Of a stretch of 64,000 nt of DNA, positions 17,694 to 26,569 are shown piece after piece; the first letter of the stretch is position 1, and each line of letters begins with the position of its first letter. The stretch is from Tritonibacter horizontis. Its GTDB lineage: Bacteria; Pseudomonadota; Alphaproteobacteria; Rhodobacterales; Rhodobacteraceae. The DNA lies in NCBI RefSeq assembly GCF_001518015.1, contig NZ_LPUY01000079.1:57665-121664 (forward strand), read 5' to 3'. The position numbers were made by a program, and so were the translations under genes. Below the pieces are notes generated by a model. The model saw only the letters and a list, made by a program, of their open reading frames with translations. It had not been told where the DNA came from and ran no database searches.

Positions 17694-19688
17694 ATGGCCG
17701 CCAAAGATACTGACGACCGCAAGCCTGACGACCAGGACGCCGAAATCTCGCTCGATATGAGCCAGGCGCAAGTCAAGAAGATGATCGCCGAAGCCCGCGA
17801 GAAGGGCTACATTACCTACGATCAGCTCAATCAGGTTCTCCCGCCGGATCAGGTCTCTTCCGAACAGATCGAGGACGTGATGTCCATGTTGTCGGAAATG
17901 GGCATCAACATCATCGAGGACGAAGAGGCTGAGGAGGAGGAGAACAAAGGCTCCACCGAACTCGTTTCCGCAGAAACCAACCGTGAGGTTTCGGTCTCCG
18001 GGGCGCAGGCTGAGAAGCTGGACCGGACCGATGACCCGGTGCGTATGTACCTGCGCGAGATGGGCTCTGTCGAGCTGTTGTCCCGCGAAGGCGAGATCGC
18101 GATTGCCAAGCGGATCGAGGCCGGCCGCAACACGATGATCCTGGGGCTCTGCGAGAGCCCGCTGACCTTCCAGGCGATTACCATCTGGCATGACGAACTG
18201 CTGTCCGAAGACATCCTGCTGCGGGACGTCATCGACCTGGAAGCCACCTTTGGCAACCAGATGGACGAAGAGGGCGGCGTTGGCGAACCGGTGGTAGATC
18301 CCTCGGCGGTGAACGCGGCCAAGTCGGAAAAAGACAAGGACGACAGCCCGGAACTGGACGCGGACGGCAATCCGATCCTCAACAACGACGACGACGATGA
18401 CGAGGACGATCAGGCCAATATGTCCCTCGCCGCGATGGAAGCGGCGCTGAAGGACCGGGTGCTTGAAACGCTGGAGCGGATTTCCAACGATTTTGCGATG
18501 CTGTCGGAAATGCAGGATCTGCGGATTTCGGCAACGCTGAACGAAGACGGATCGTTTTCCGCCTCGGACGAAGCCAAGTACCAGCAGCTGCGCTCTGAAA
18601 TCGTGGAGCTGGTGAACGGGCTGCATCTGCACAACAACCGGATCGAAGCGTTGATTGACCAACTTTATGGGATCAACCGCCGGGTGATGCAGATCGACAG
18701 CGCCATGGTGAAGCTCGCCGACCAGGCCCGCATCAACCGCAAGGAATTCGTCGACGCCTATCGGGGCCGGGAACTGGATCCGAACTGGCTCTCTGACATG
18801 GGGGACAAGCCGGGTCGCGGCTGGCAGATGTTCATCGAACGCTCCACCGAGAAGGTCGAAGAACTGCGCGCGGATATGGCGCAGGTCGGCCAGTACGTCG
18901 GCCTGGATATTTCGGAATTCCGCCGTATCGTGCAACAGGTGCAGAAGGGCGAAAAAGAAGCCCGCCAGGCCAAGAAAGAAATGGTCGAGGCGAACCTGCG
19001 TCTGGTGATCTCCATCGCCAAGAAATACACCAACCGTGGTCTGCAGTTCCTCGATCTGATCCAGGAAGGCAACATCGGCCTGATGAAGGCGGTGGATAAA
19101 TTCGAATACCGGCGCGGCTATAAATTCTCAACCTATGCGACCTGGTGGATCCGGCAGGCGATCACCCGCTCTATCGCGGATCAGGCGCGCACCATCCGTA
19201 TCCCTGTCCACATGATCGAGACGATCAACAAGCTGGTCCGTACCGGGCGTCAGATGCTGCACGAGATCGGCCGCGAGCCGACGCCGGAAGAGCTGGCCGA
19301 AAAGCTGCAGATGCCGTTGGAGAAGGTCCGCAAGGTGATGAAAATCGCCAAGGAGCCTATCTCGCTCGAGACCCCGATCGGGGACGAGGAAGACAGCCAG
19401 CTGGGCGATTTCATCGAGGACAAGAATGCCGTGCTGCCCTTGGACAGCGCCATTCAGGAGAACCTCAAGGAAACCACCACCCGCGTGCTGGCGTCGCTCA
19501 CCCCGCGTGAGGAGCGGGTTCTGCGGATGCGGTTTGGCATCGGCATGAACACCGACCACACGTTGGAAGAGGTCGGCCAACAGTTTTCGGTGACGCGCGA
19601 GCGGATCCGCCAGATCGAGGCAAAGGCCCTGCGCAAGCTCAAGCACCCGAGCCGCAGCCGCAAGCTGCGCAGCTTCCTCGACCAGTAA
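17694..19688 (+). CDS. rpoD: RNA polymerase sigma factor RpoD (sigma-70)
   Basis: 664 residues, the housekeeping sigma factor. Region 1.1 is at the start ([20 protein letters not shown]). Region 1.2 is [22 protein letters not shown] large non-conserved region follows and holds an acidic run ([11 protein letters not shown] near residue 225). Region 2 has [20 protein letters not shown], region 3 has [13 protein letters not shown], and region 4.2 is [31 protein letters not shown] site precedes the ATG. A strong hairpin follows at 19747. Confidence 0.97.
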   Translation: MAAKDTDDRKPDDQDAEISLDMSQAQVKKMIAEAREKGYITYDQLNQVLPPDQVSSEQIEDVMSMLSEMGINIIEDEEAEEEENKGSTELVSAETNREVSVSGAQAEKLDRTDDPVRMYLREMGSVELLSREGEIAIAKRIEAGRNTMILGLCESPLTFQAITIWHDELLSEDILLRDVIDLEATFGNQMDEEGGVGEPVVDPSAVNAAKSEKDKDDSPELDADGNPILNNDDDDDEDDQANMSLAAMEAALKDRVLETLERISNDFAMLSEMQDLRISATLNEDGSFSASDEAKYQQLRSEIVELVNGLHLHNNRIEALIDQLYGINRRVMQIDSAMVKLADQARINRKEFVDAYRGRELDPNWLSDMGDKPGRGWQMFIERSTEKVEELRADMAQVGQYVGLDISEFRRIVQQVQKGEKEARQAKKEMVEANLRLVISIAKKYTNRGLQFLDLIQEGNIGLMKAVDKFEYRRGYKFSTYATWWIRQAITRSIADQARTIRIPVHMIETINKLVRTGRQMLHEIGREPTPEELAEKLQMPLEKVRKVMKIAKEPISLETPIGDEEDSQLGDFIEDKNAVLPLDSAIQENLKETTTRVLASLTPREERVLRMRFGIGMNTDHTLEEVGQQFSVTRERIRQIEAKALRKLKHPSRSRKLRSFLDQ

Positions 19689-19746
19689 CCCACGCGGGCC
19701 TTGCCCTGCCGCCGCAGGTGGGGGCGGGGGATGCGATCAAACAACT

Positions 19747-19781
19747 CGGGCGTTCCAATTGCAATTGGGGCGCCCGTTTTC
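19747..19781 (+). terminator. Rho-independent terminator of rpoD
   Basis: Arms CGGGCGTTCCAATT and AATTGGGGCGCCCG pair over 14 positions with two G-T wobbles, followed by TTTTC. It lies 58 bases after the rpoD stop. Confidence 0.85.
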
Positions 19782-19857
19782 TGTTTGCGACCTTTGCCCG
19801 ACAGGCGGTTTTACCTGCGGGGAAAGGCTGACGCTTGATCTCCGTCCGGCAGAGAAA

Positions 19858-19872
19858 TTAACCATTCGTTAA
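19858..19872. promoter_or_regulatory. Perfect CtrA-type box TTAA-N7-TTAA
   Basis: TTAACCATTCGTTAA matches the full alphaproteobacterial CtrA consensus, including the TTAACCAT half-site. It lies about 100 bases before the ATG at 19973, a usual distance for promoter control, and after the rpoD terminator, so the likely target is the small gene at 19973. CtrA in Rhodobacteraceae governs motility, gene-transfer and cell-cycle genes. Confidence 0.7.
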
Positions 19873-19972
19873 CTATTTCAACCCGCCAGCGATTGAATAA
19901 AGATTTCGGTGAATTATCATTACTCGTGGTGAGTGAAGGTAATTTGACCGGGATGCCCGGTTGGGGGTGGAG

Positions 19973-20272
19973 ATGACTGGACAACGCAATGACGCAACAC
20001 ATGCGCTGAGTGTGCTTGATGAAAAACTCGAGGCTCTGGATACGATGACCGAGGTCAACTCGTTTCTGGTGTCGGCCCTGCGCGAACACGAAGCGGTGCT
20101 GAAACAAATGAGCGCCGAGGAAACGCGCGACATGTTGCGGCGCAAGGCCCGTGCGGTCTATCGCGCCGAGGGCGGTCAGAAGCCCAATCCGAAGGCGCTG
20201 GAGCTGCTGGAGAAAACCCTGGGCAAGGGACCTTCGGCCGAGATCATCCCCTTTCCGACCCGCCGCCGCTAA
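19973..20272 (+). CDS. Small helical protein of unknown function (candidate CtrA target)
   Basis: 99 residues, charged and helical, with no membrane segment or signal peptide. Residues 1-50 form a probable coiled or helical hairpin with several Leu repeats (ALSVLDEKLEALDTM). A basic patch (DMLRRKARAVYRAEGG) and a Pro-rich, basic end (IIPFPTRRR) follow. I do not recognise the family. The ATG at 19973 has GGGGTGGAG before it. A perfect CtrA box about 100 bases upstream and an rpoD terminator before that suggest an independent, cell-cycle- or motility-linked transcript. Confidence 0.65.
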   Translation: MTGQRNDATHALSVLDEKLEALDTMTEVNSFLVSALREHEAVLKQMSAEETRDMLRRKARAVYRAEGGQKPNPKALELLEKTLGKGPSAEIIPFPTRRR

Positions 20273-20395
20273 GCGGGCAGGGCCAAAAGGCGGATCTGGC
20301 CGCACGTTGGCCCCTGTCAATCCGGGGCGGTCGGTGACTTGTTTCGGGCCGCTGCAGGGTCTACATGAGCTGTAGACGCTGAAAGGATGCCAAAC

Positions 20396-20848
20396 ATGTT
20401 GCCCTCTAATTTGACCTTCCGCGCCGCATGGTCCGCATTGGCGGGGCTGCTGGTTGTGGCGGGATGCGGGGCCCCTCTGACAACAGGCCAGGCTCCGGAC
20501 TTTTACGCCACCCAGGCGCAGGCGCGGATCTATGCGCTGGATGCCACCAGTTTCGAAGTGGTGCCGCCGATTGGCGCCGAGGGCGCGGCCTATTGGTGTG
20601 CCGCCGCCGATTTCGCCCGGCACAGGCTGGGGGCCGGGTGGTCGCAGGACATCTACGTGCAGAAGGGCCGTGCGGACAGTGTGGTCAACGGACGGATCGA
20701 AACGGTGACCTTCACCCTGGACCCGACAGCGCGGGCAGAGCCGCTGACCCTGATCCGGCGCGCTTATGGCTTTAAGCCCGGCGACCGGTTCAGTCTTTCG
20801 ACGGCAGAAGGGTTCTGTCGGGAGCTTGAACCGCTGCCGTTTCTTTAG
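20396..20848 (+). CDS. Small lipoprotein of unknown function
   Basis: 150 residues from the ATG at 20396, chosen because GAAAGGA lies seven to eight bases upstream; an ATG nine bases earlier overlaps that site. The N-terminus is a lipoprotein signal with lipobox LVVAGC (Cys24). The mature part has an AAYWCAAADFARHRLG segment and a later GFCRELE, so two further Cys may pair. It looks periplasmic and lipid-anchored; the family is not recognised. It ends 14 bases before yjbQ and is likely cotranscribed with it. Confidence 0.7.
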   Translation: MLPSNLTFRAAWSALAGLLVVAGCGAPLTTGQAPDFYATQAQARIYALDATSFEVVPPIGAEGAAYWCAAADFARHRLGAGWSQDIYVQKGRADSVVNGRIETVTFTLDPTARAEPLTLIRRAYGFKPGDRFSLSTAEGFCRELEPLPFL

Positions 20849-20862
20849 GGTCGATAGCGCCC

Positions 20863-21282
20863 ATGTATCAGCACGAATTCAGCGTTACGACCGACGGGCC
20901 GGGGCTTTACGAGGTCACGCGCCCGCTCTGTGCCTGGCTCAAACAGACAGGCGCATCGTCCGGTCTGCTGACGCTTTTTGTGCGCCACACTTCGTGTTCG
21001 CTTTTGATCCAGGAAAACGCCGACCCGGAGGTGCAGGGTGACCTTCAGGCGTTTTTCTCCCGCCTGGTGCCGCCATCGAGCGATCCCTCGATGTCCTATC
21101 TGCGGCACACCTATGAGGGCCCTGACGATATGCCGGCCCATATCAAGGCCGCAATGATGCCCGTCAGCCTGTCGATCCCGGTTGCGGATGGGGTGCCGGT
21201 CTTGGGCACCTGGCAAGGGATCTATGTGTTTGAACATCGCGAGGCAGCGCATCAGCGTCGGATCTTTGCCCATTTTAACTAG
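20863..21282 (+). CDS. yjbQ: YjbQ family protein (UPF0047)
   Basis: 139 residues, the normal length for the compact YjbQ beta-barrel family, linked by others to a weak thiamine-phosphate synthase activity. Family landmarks are TLFVRHTSCSLLIQENADPEV, DMPAHIKA and GTWQGIYVFEHR, whose His and Asp/Glu residues form a putative metal site. It lies directly after the lipoprotein gene and before nrdR. Biological role in the cell remains uncertain. Confidence 0.9.
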   Translation: MYQHEFSVTTDGPGLYEVTRPLCAWLKQTGASSGLLTLFVRHTSCSLLIQENADPEVQGDLQAFFSRLVPPSSDPSMSYLRHTYEGPDDMPAHIKAAMMPVSLSIPVADGVPVLGTWQGIYVFEHREAAHQRRIFAHFN

Positions 21283-21300
21283 GCGGCCCCTAGGCGGCCA
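21279..21300. repeat. 11-base tandem duplication at the yjbQ stop
   Basis: CTAGGCGGCC occurs twice back to back, with the yjbQ TAG stop in the first copy. It is probably a slippage duplication with no function. Confidence 0.5.
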
Positions 21301-21428
21301 CCGCGCGTCTCCAAGGTCTTGGGGTTGCAATTCACCTCTACCCAAATCCTAGCCGCTCCCCTATAGTTGTGGATAAATGCGCAATTCAGCGCACAAGAAG
21401 AAATTGTGTCAGACAAGGGAGCCGGCGG

Positions 21429-21896
21429 ATGCGCTGCCCGTTTTGTGGAAGTGTCGATACCCAGGTCAAGGACTCTCGTCCGGCCGAGGATCATGTCTCG
21501 ATCCGGCGGCGGCGGTTTTGCCCGGCCTGTGGCGGGCGGTTCACCACCTACGAACGGGTGCAGCTGCGCGATCTCGTGGTGATCAAAACCAACGGCAAGC
21601 GCGAGGATTTCGACCGCGACAAGCTCGAACGGTCCATCCGGATTTCGATGCAGAAACGCCCGGTCGATCCGGAACGGATTGATCAGATGATCTCGGGCAT
21701 CGTGCGCCGTCTGGAAAGCATGGGCGAGACGGATATCCCCTCCAAGACCATCGGCGAAATTGTCATGGAAGCGCTGGCGCGGATCGACACGGTTGCCTAT
21801 GTTCGCTTTGCAAGCGTCTACAAGAATTTCCAGGCCGCCGATGATTTCGAAGATTTCGTGCACGAGTTGCGTCCGCCGACCCAGCCCGACGCCTGA
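21429..21896 (+). CDS. nrdR: Transcriptional repressor NrdR
   Basis: 155 residues. A nucleotide-sensing repressor of ribonucleotide reductase genes. The N-terminal zinc ribbon is MRCPFCGS and [16 protein letters not shown]. An ATP-cone domain follows from about residue 45 ([22 protein letters not shown]), ending with [21 protein letters not shown]. The start at 21429 was chosen because the protein begins with MRCPFC as in all members; the longer frame has no matching extension. It is followed at 51 bases by ribD, a common alphaproteobacterial order. Confidence 0.95.
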   Translation: MRCPFCGSVDTQVKDSRPAEDHVSIRRRRFCPACGGRFTTYERVQLRDLVVIKTNGKREDFDRDKLERSIRISMQKRPVDPERIDQMISGIVRRLESMGETDIPSKTIGEIVMEALARIDTVAYVRFASVYKNFQAADDFEDFVHELRPPTQPDA

Positions 21897-21946
21897 GATC
21901 CCGCCGCCTCTCTGGGGCTGTGTCGACTGGGGAAAGGTCCGATCGA

Positions 21947-23062
21947 ATGACCCTGCGTGATGATCGTCGCTACATGGCGCTGGCGCTGTCCCTTGGGCGG
22001 CGCGGGCAGGGGCGAACCTGGCCCAATCCGGCGGTCGGATGTGTTCTGGTCAAACAGGGTCGTATCGTGGGGCGCGGCTGGACCCAGCCCGGCGGGCGGC
22101 CCCATGCCGAAACCATGGCGCTGGCGCAGGCGGGGGCAGAGGCCGCAGGGGCCACAGCTTACGTCAGCCTGGAACCCTGTGCCCATACCGGTCAGACGCC
22201 CCCCTGTGCCGAGGCACTGATCCGCGCGCGCGTCGCCCGCGTGGTTGCCGCGCTTGAGGACAGCGACCCAAGGGTCAGCGGGCAAGGTTTTGCGATGCTG
22301 CGGGCGGCGGGTATCGTGGTGGACACCGGCCTGCGGGCGCAAGAAGCGGGGTTCGACCACGAAGGATTTTTCCTCAGGACCGAGCAGGGCCGTCCCTTTG
22401 TGACGCTGAAACTTGCATCCAGCTTTGATGGACGCATCGCCACCGGATCGGGCCAGAGCAAATGGATCACCGGGCCCGAGGCGCGGCGATACGTGCATGC
22501 GATGCGGGCGCGCCATGATGCGGTGATGGTCGGCGCGGGCACGGCGCGGGCGGACAATCCCTCGCTGACGGTGCGGGACCTCGGCATCGACGACCAGCCC
22601 GCCCGGGTGGTGGTCTCGCGCCATCTGGACCTGCCCTTGATGAGCGCGCTGGCCCGCACGGCGCGGGATGTGCCGCTTTATCTGTGCCATGGAACCGGCG
22701 CCGACAGCGACCGGCTTCGGGCCTGGGCTGAGGTCGGGGCCCGGTTGTTGCCCTGCAGCGCGCTGGGAACGCAGCTGGACCCGCACGATGTCTTGCAGCA
22801 GCTTGGCCAGGTCGGGCTGACGCGGGTGTTCTGCGAAGGCGGCAGCGCCCTGGCGGCGAGCCTGCTGGCCCATGATCTGGTGGATGAACTGGTCGGCTTC
22901 CATGCCGGTCTGGCCATCGGGGCTGAGGGGCTGCCCTCTATTGGCGCGCTTGGGATCGGGCTCTTGGACGAAGCCCCCCGTTTTGCCCTGGTCGAGGCGC
23001 GCGCGCTCGGGCCCGATATCCTGCACCGATGGCGACGTCCGCAGGATTGCCCTGCGCGCTGA
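21947..23062 (+). CDS. ribD: Bifunctional riboflavin deaminase/reductase RibD
   Basis: 371 residues. It carries out the second and third steps of riboflavin synthesis. The N-terminal deaminase has the zinc motif HAE (RPHAETMAL) and the PC..C pair in LEPCAHTGQTPPC. The C-terminal reductase begins near residue 145 (RPFVTLKLASSFDGRIATGSGQSKWIT) and includes DAVMVGAGTARADNP and FCEGGSALAASL. The start at 21947 is preceded by GGAAAGG. In most relatives ribE follows closely; here 5 kb containing opposite-strand capsule genes intervene. Confidence 0.95.
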   Translation: MTLRDDRRYMALALSLGRRGQGRTWPNPAVGCVLVKQGRIVGRGWTQPGGRPHAETMALAQAGAEAAGATAYVSLEPCAHTGQTPPCAEALIRARVARVVAALEDSDPRVSGQGFAMLRAAGIVVDTGLRAQEAGFDHEGFFLRTEQGRPFVTLKLASSFDGRIATGSGQSKWITGPEARRYVHAMRARHDAVMVGAGTARADNPSLTVRDLGIDDQPARVVVSRHLDLPLMSALARTARDVPLYLCHGTGADSDRLRAWAEVGARLLPCSALGTQLDPHDVLQQLGQVGLTRVFCEGGSALAASLLAHDLVDELVGFHAGLAIGAEGLPSIGALGIGLLDEAPRFALVEARALGPDILHRWRRPQDCPAR

Positions 23063-23095
23063 GGGGGGATTGAATTAGGACAGCAACACTGACTT

Positions 23096-23117
23096 ATTGT
23101 TTCGCGCGCGAAACAAT
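23096..23117. promoter_or_regulatory. Perfect 22-base palindrome
   Basis: The arm ATTGTTTCGCG is followed immediately by its exact reverse complement. It lies in the 221-base gap between the convergent ribD and kpsC-like genes. It resembles a dimeric regulator operator more than a terminator because no T-run follows on either strand. No family is assigned. Confidence 0.55.
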
Positions 23118-23283
23118 GGGTCAGAACTGCTGCGCCAACTTGTGGGGGTGTTGCAGGGCGCGCGCCACATTTACCCGCCCAAAATACGCCGAATATCCGA
23201 AAATTGCCGGAGCGATCCCCGGAGCTGACGTGATCAGCAGGGGCCGCGTGCCCCGGCCTGCGAGACGGAGCCGCGTTGCGCCC

Positions 23284-25329
23284 TCAGCGCCACAAATGGG
23301 CGGCGGATGCAAACAGGCCCTGCAGCTTGGCCAGGCTGCGCAAGGCCGGTCCCTGGCGGGGGAGAACGCCGCTGACGAGCCGTTCGACAGCGATTTCCGG
23401 CGGGCAGGCCAGGCCGGAGATGGGGTCGAAATACCGGGGGTAATCAATCAAGGCCGCATGCGCCAATCCCAAAATCCCCGGGCTGGCGTCGCGCCAATGG
23501 GGCGCCTGCAGGCGGTCCTGCGTCAGCCCCCAGCCCGCATAGAAGGGCAGGCCGACGCAAGTGACCGGCACCCGGCGCAACAGCGCTTCGAACCCCAGCA
23601 GCGAGGTCATGGTCCAGACCTCGTCCACGGAATCGATCAAGGCTGCGGGATTGGCATTCTCGGCGATCACATCGGCCCAGGTCAGGGCATCGGTGGCGCT
23701 GATCTTGCCTTTGCGCAGGCCCGCCTCGACATCGGGGTGGGGCTTGTAGATGACCACGGATCTGGGGCGCGCCGCCCGTACGGCCTGCAACAGTTTCATA
23801 TTGGTGTTGATCTTGCCCGCGCCGAGGCGAATGGAGGCATCGTCCTCGACCTGACCGGGCACCAGGATGCGGTGTCCCTTGGGCAGCTCTGGCAAGTCGC
23901 CGCCAAGGTTGTACTTCGTCACCTCATGTTTGATCAGCCGCATCACCAGCGCCTCGACACGGCGTTCCTGTTGCGGCGTCAGGGTGGCGCGGTCGCGGAT
24001 CAGTTCGTCCAGATCGCTTTGGCGGGTCGGATCGTAATAGATCCCCTGCCGATCCAGCACCAGCGACAGGGGGGGCACCAGTTCGGCGCCAAGCCCGCGT
24101 GAGCGCAAAAAGCCGTCTTCCAGGTTCCAGGCGCCGGCGTGGTCTTCGGTGGCCTTGCCGGCCCAGACCATCCAGTTCTTGCCGCTTTTCTTGGCCGAGG
24201 CGGCATTCTCGGTAAAGCTCATGGCGGTGCGGCTGCCAAAAAACGCCTGCAGCGGTTTGCGCTTCCAGAGGCGAATTTCAGACGCAGCCCATCCGGCCCG
24301 ATCCTCGCGCCAGGCGCGGACCTTGGCCTCCAGCGCATCAATCACCTGCTCCAACGCGCACAGGCGGTCGTTATAGGGGTCATACCAGGTGGGATAGAGG
24401 ATCATCGCCGCGGCAAACAGCTGCGCGCGGGTCAGTTTGCGATTGCGCCCTGCCGGGGGGAATTCATCCTCCGTCAGGCCCCAGCCGGCATAGAAAGGCT
24501 GGCCAAAAACCCGTGGTTTGTGGCCGGCCAGGATCGCCTCGAACCCCATTTGGGAGGACACAGTATAGACCGCAATCGCCCCGTCCAGCAGCAGATGTGG
24601 CGACACGGGCGCGTCATAGAGCGCCACCCGGTCGGAGACATCGCGGGCGCTGAAATACCCGGGCCGATGGCCCCGCGCGGTTTCAGGATGGGTCTTGATG
24701 AGCACCTTTGCACCGGGGTTTTCCTCCTGTGCAAAGGCCAGCATTTCCTGAAAGCGGCCCTGATCGGCGCCGGCAAAGGGGATCGAGGCCTTGACCGAGG
24801 CATCGCCGCGCAATTGGTCGATCACTAGCACATAGCCCGGCTCCGGCACGGGGGCATCGGGGTGAAAGCCGTTGTATTTGCTCAGATGCGCGTCCTGCAG
24901 CCGGGCGATGGCATCGCGGGCGCGCCGCATCAGGTTGCTGTCGTCCAGAGGGTCGGTTTTCAGCAGGGTAACCAGATCGCTGGACAGATGCGGGTCGAAA
25001 TGAACGCCGGTGCGGTCGATCAGCAACCCCAGGGGCGGCTCTCCGGCGCGTCCGGGATAAACCGACCGCAAAAAGGCGTCTTCGATGCGCAGCAAGGGGG
25101 CCTGATGCCGTTCGGCCATGGCCTTGCCCCGGTGGGCGGTCGGGGAGTCGCCCCAGATACCGATCAGATCGCCACTGCGGGGACGGCCCAGACGAATGTC
25201 GTAGCCAGCCAGTTCGAGAATGCGACGCACCCGCTTTTGCGTCAGAAAGCCGCCGTTGTACACAAAAAGCCGGGAGCGGTCGCTCCCGGGTTTTGTCGTG
25301 TCCGCCTGCGGCGAAGGCCTGCGCAACAT
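23284..25329 (-). CDS. kpsC: Capsular polysaccharide biosynthesis protein, KpsC-like
   Basis: 681 residues containing two related halves, as in KpsC, the beta-Kdo transferase that builds the poly-Kdo linker between lipid and capsule. The first half (from LFVYNGGFLTQKRVRRIL) includes LLRIEDAFLRSVYPG, KVLIKTHPE and GFEAILAGHKPRVFGQPFYAGWGLTED. The second repeats these (LEDGFLRSRGLGAELVPPLSL, VVIYKPHPDVEAGLR, GFEALLRRVPVTCVGLPFYAGWGLTQD). The ATG at 25329 was preferred over a TTG 21 bases upstream. It follows the export gene by 10 bases, so the two form an operon. Confidence 0.9.
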   Translation of the reverse strand: MLRRPSPQADTTKPGSDRSRLFVYNGGFLTQKRVRRILELAGYDIRLGRPRSGDLIGIWGDSPTAHRGKAMAERHQAPLLRIEDAFLRSVYPGRAGEPPLGLLIDRTGVHFDPHLSSDLVTLLKTDPLDDSNLMRRARDAIARLQDAHLSKYNGFHPDAPVPEPGYVLVIDQLRGDASVKASIPFAGADQGRFQEMLAFAQEENPGAKVLIKTHPETARGHRPGYFSARDVSDRVALYDAPVSPHLLLDGAIAVYTVSSQMGFEAILAGHKPRVFGQPFYAGWGLTEDEFPPAGRNRKLTRAQLFAAAMILYPTWYDPYNDRLCALEQVIDALEAKVRAWREDRAGWAASEIRLWKRKPLQAFFGSRTAMSFTENAASAKKSGKNWMVWAGKATEDHAGAWNLEDGFLRSRGLGAELVPPLSLVLDRQGIYYDPTRQSDLDELIRDRATLTPQQERRVEALVMRLIKHEVTKYNLGGDLPELPKGHRILVPGQVEDDASIRLGAGKINTNMKLLQAVRAARPRSVVIYKPHPDVEAGLRKGKISATDALTWADVIAENANPAALIDSVDEVWTMTSLLGFEALLRRVPVTCVGLPFYAGWGLTQDRLQAPHWRDASPGILGLAHAALIDYPRYFDPISGLACPPEIAVERLVSGVLPRQGPALRSLAKLQGLFASAAHLWR

Positions 25330-25339
25330 GTTGTCTAAA

Positions 25340-26473
25340 TCACCCGCCAAACAGTGTGTCGGCGCTCGCGGCGGTCGACAGCGGCGTGAACAGCAGGTTG
25401 AGCGATTTGGTCCACTGCGTGTAGGGCGCTTCGGTCACATAGACGGTGTCGCCATCGCGAATAACGAAATCGCGGGCGATAAACAGTCCATTGGGCTGGG
25501 TGAGGTTCAGCACGTAAATCATCCGCTGGGCGCCAATCAAGTCGTCGCGACCCAGCACCTGGTTGGAGATTTCGGCGGCCTCGTTGCGGAACACAAAGAC
25601 GCCGGTCGGGTCGGATGCCATCGCAAGAAGGCCCCCGACGCGCGCAATCGCTTCCAGCGCCGACAGGTTCTGGCTCTCGAAGGGCACGCGCGCCTGGGCG
25701 GCGGTGGCGCCAAGCGCGGTAAAGGCGCGGGTGTCGGTCTCCACCAGGATCTTGTCACCATTGCGCAGGGCAATATCGAGCTGCGGATAGTCATAGAGAT
25801 CCTGGAACCAGACAGTTCCGCTCTGATCGCCGCGGATCACGGTCACCTGGGCAATTTCCGGTTCGATCACCACGCCGCCCGCCCGGGCCAGCATCGTGGA
25901 CAAGGTCCGGGTTGGCCGCTCGATCGGATAGACGCCCTGGCCGCCGACGGCCCCGGTCAGGCTGACGGTCGCACCGTCCCCGGCGAGGCGGCGCACCTGC
26001 ACCTGTGGATCCGGGGTCTGGTCTTCGAGCTTGGCGGTGATTGCTTCGCGCAGCTGGTCCGGGGTGTTGCCGGCGGCGCGGACGCGCCCGGCATAGGGCA
26101 CAAAGATGAAACCGGCCCCATCGACCTGCACTTCTTCGAGCAGGGTCGCATTGGCGCCGGCACTGGCCAACAGGCCGTCATCGACGTTTTCCCAGATGGT
26201 CAGCCCGAGGATGTCACCGGGTCGGATGATGTCTGACGTCAGCACCGATGCATTGGTGAACGCGTCGGAAAATCCAAGAGCGGGCACAACGGCCGTGGCG
26301 CGGGCGACACGGTCATTGACGGATACAACAAAGGCATCGCCCTGTTTCTGGACGGAACCTGCAAAGATCTGGCGCTTGTTCGGGCCTGCCTTGGGCAGCC
26401 CGCAAGATGCCGCGAGGGCGACCGCAGCCAACAAGGCCACGGGGCGCGCCCATCGAAAATGCATGGGTTTCAC
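25340..26473 (-). CDS. Polysaccharide export lipoprotein (Wza/KpsD-like)
   Basis: 377 residues. A GTG start at 26473 is supported by GAGGAGA seven bases before it. The signal ends in a lipobox LAASC (Cys24). The Poly_export region starts around residue 80 (IIRPGDILGLTIWENVDDG...VDGAGFIFVPYAGRVRAAGNT) and is followed by SLBB-type beta-grasp repeats (VSLTGAVGGQGVYPIERPTRTLSTMLARAGG; later FVIRDGDTVYVTEAPY). Such proteins form the outer-membrane channel or periplasmic adaptor for capsule export. It lies between KpsC- and KpsS-like genes; the ABC transporter genes kpsM/T/E are not in the window. Confidence 0.9.
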   Translation of the reverse strand: MKPMHFRWARPVALLAAVALAASCGLPKAGPNKRQIFAGSVQKQGDAFVVSVNDRVARATAVVPALGFSDAFTNASVLTSDIIRPGDILGLTIWENVDDGLLASAGANATLLEEVQVDGAGFIFVPYAGRVRAAGNTPDQLREAITAKLEDQTPDPQVQVRRLAGDGATVSLTGAVGGQGVYPIERPTRTLSTMLARAGGVVIEPEIAQVTVIRGDQSGTVWFQDLYDYPQLDIALRNGDKILVETDTRAFTALGATAAQARVPFESQNLSALEAIARVGGLLAMASDPTGVFVFRNEAAEISNQVLGRDDLIGAQRMIYVLNLTQPNGLFIARDFVIRDGDTVYVTEAPYTQWTKSLNLLFTPLSTAASADTLFGG

Positions 26474-26569
26474 TGCTCGGTCTCCTCGACCTATTATTAT
26501 TTTGCCTCAAGTTTTGTATGCAAAATAGCCGAGTGTCCCACAAAAATCCAGAGATCTGTTCGTTTGAGT

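Noticed and set aside
17679..18935. A 418-codon minus-strand open frame
   Set aside because: Antisense of rpoD.
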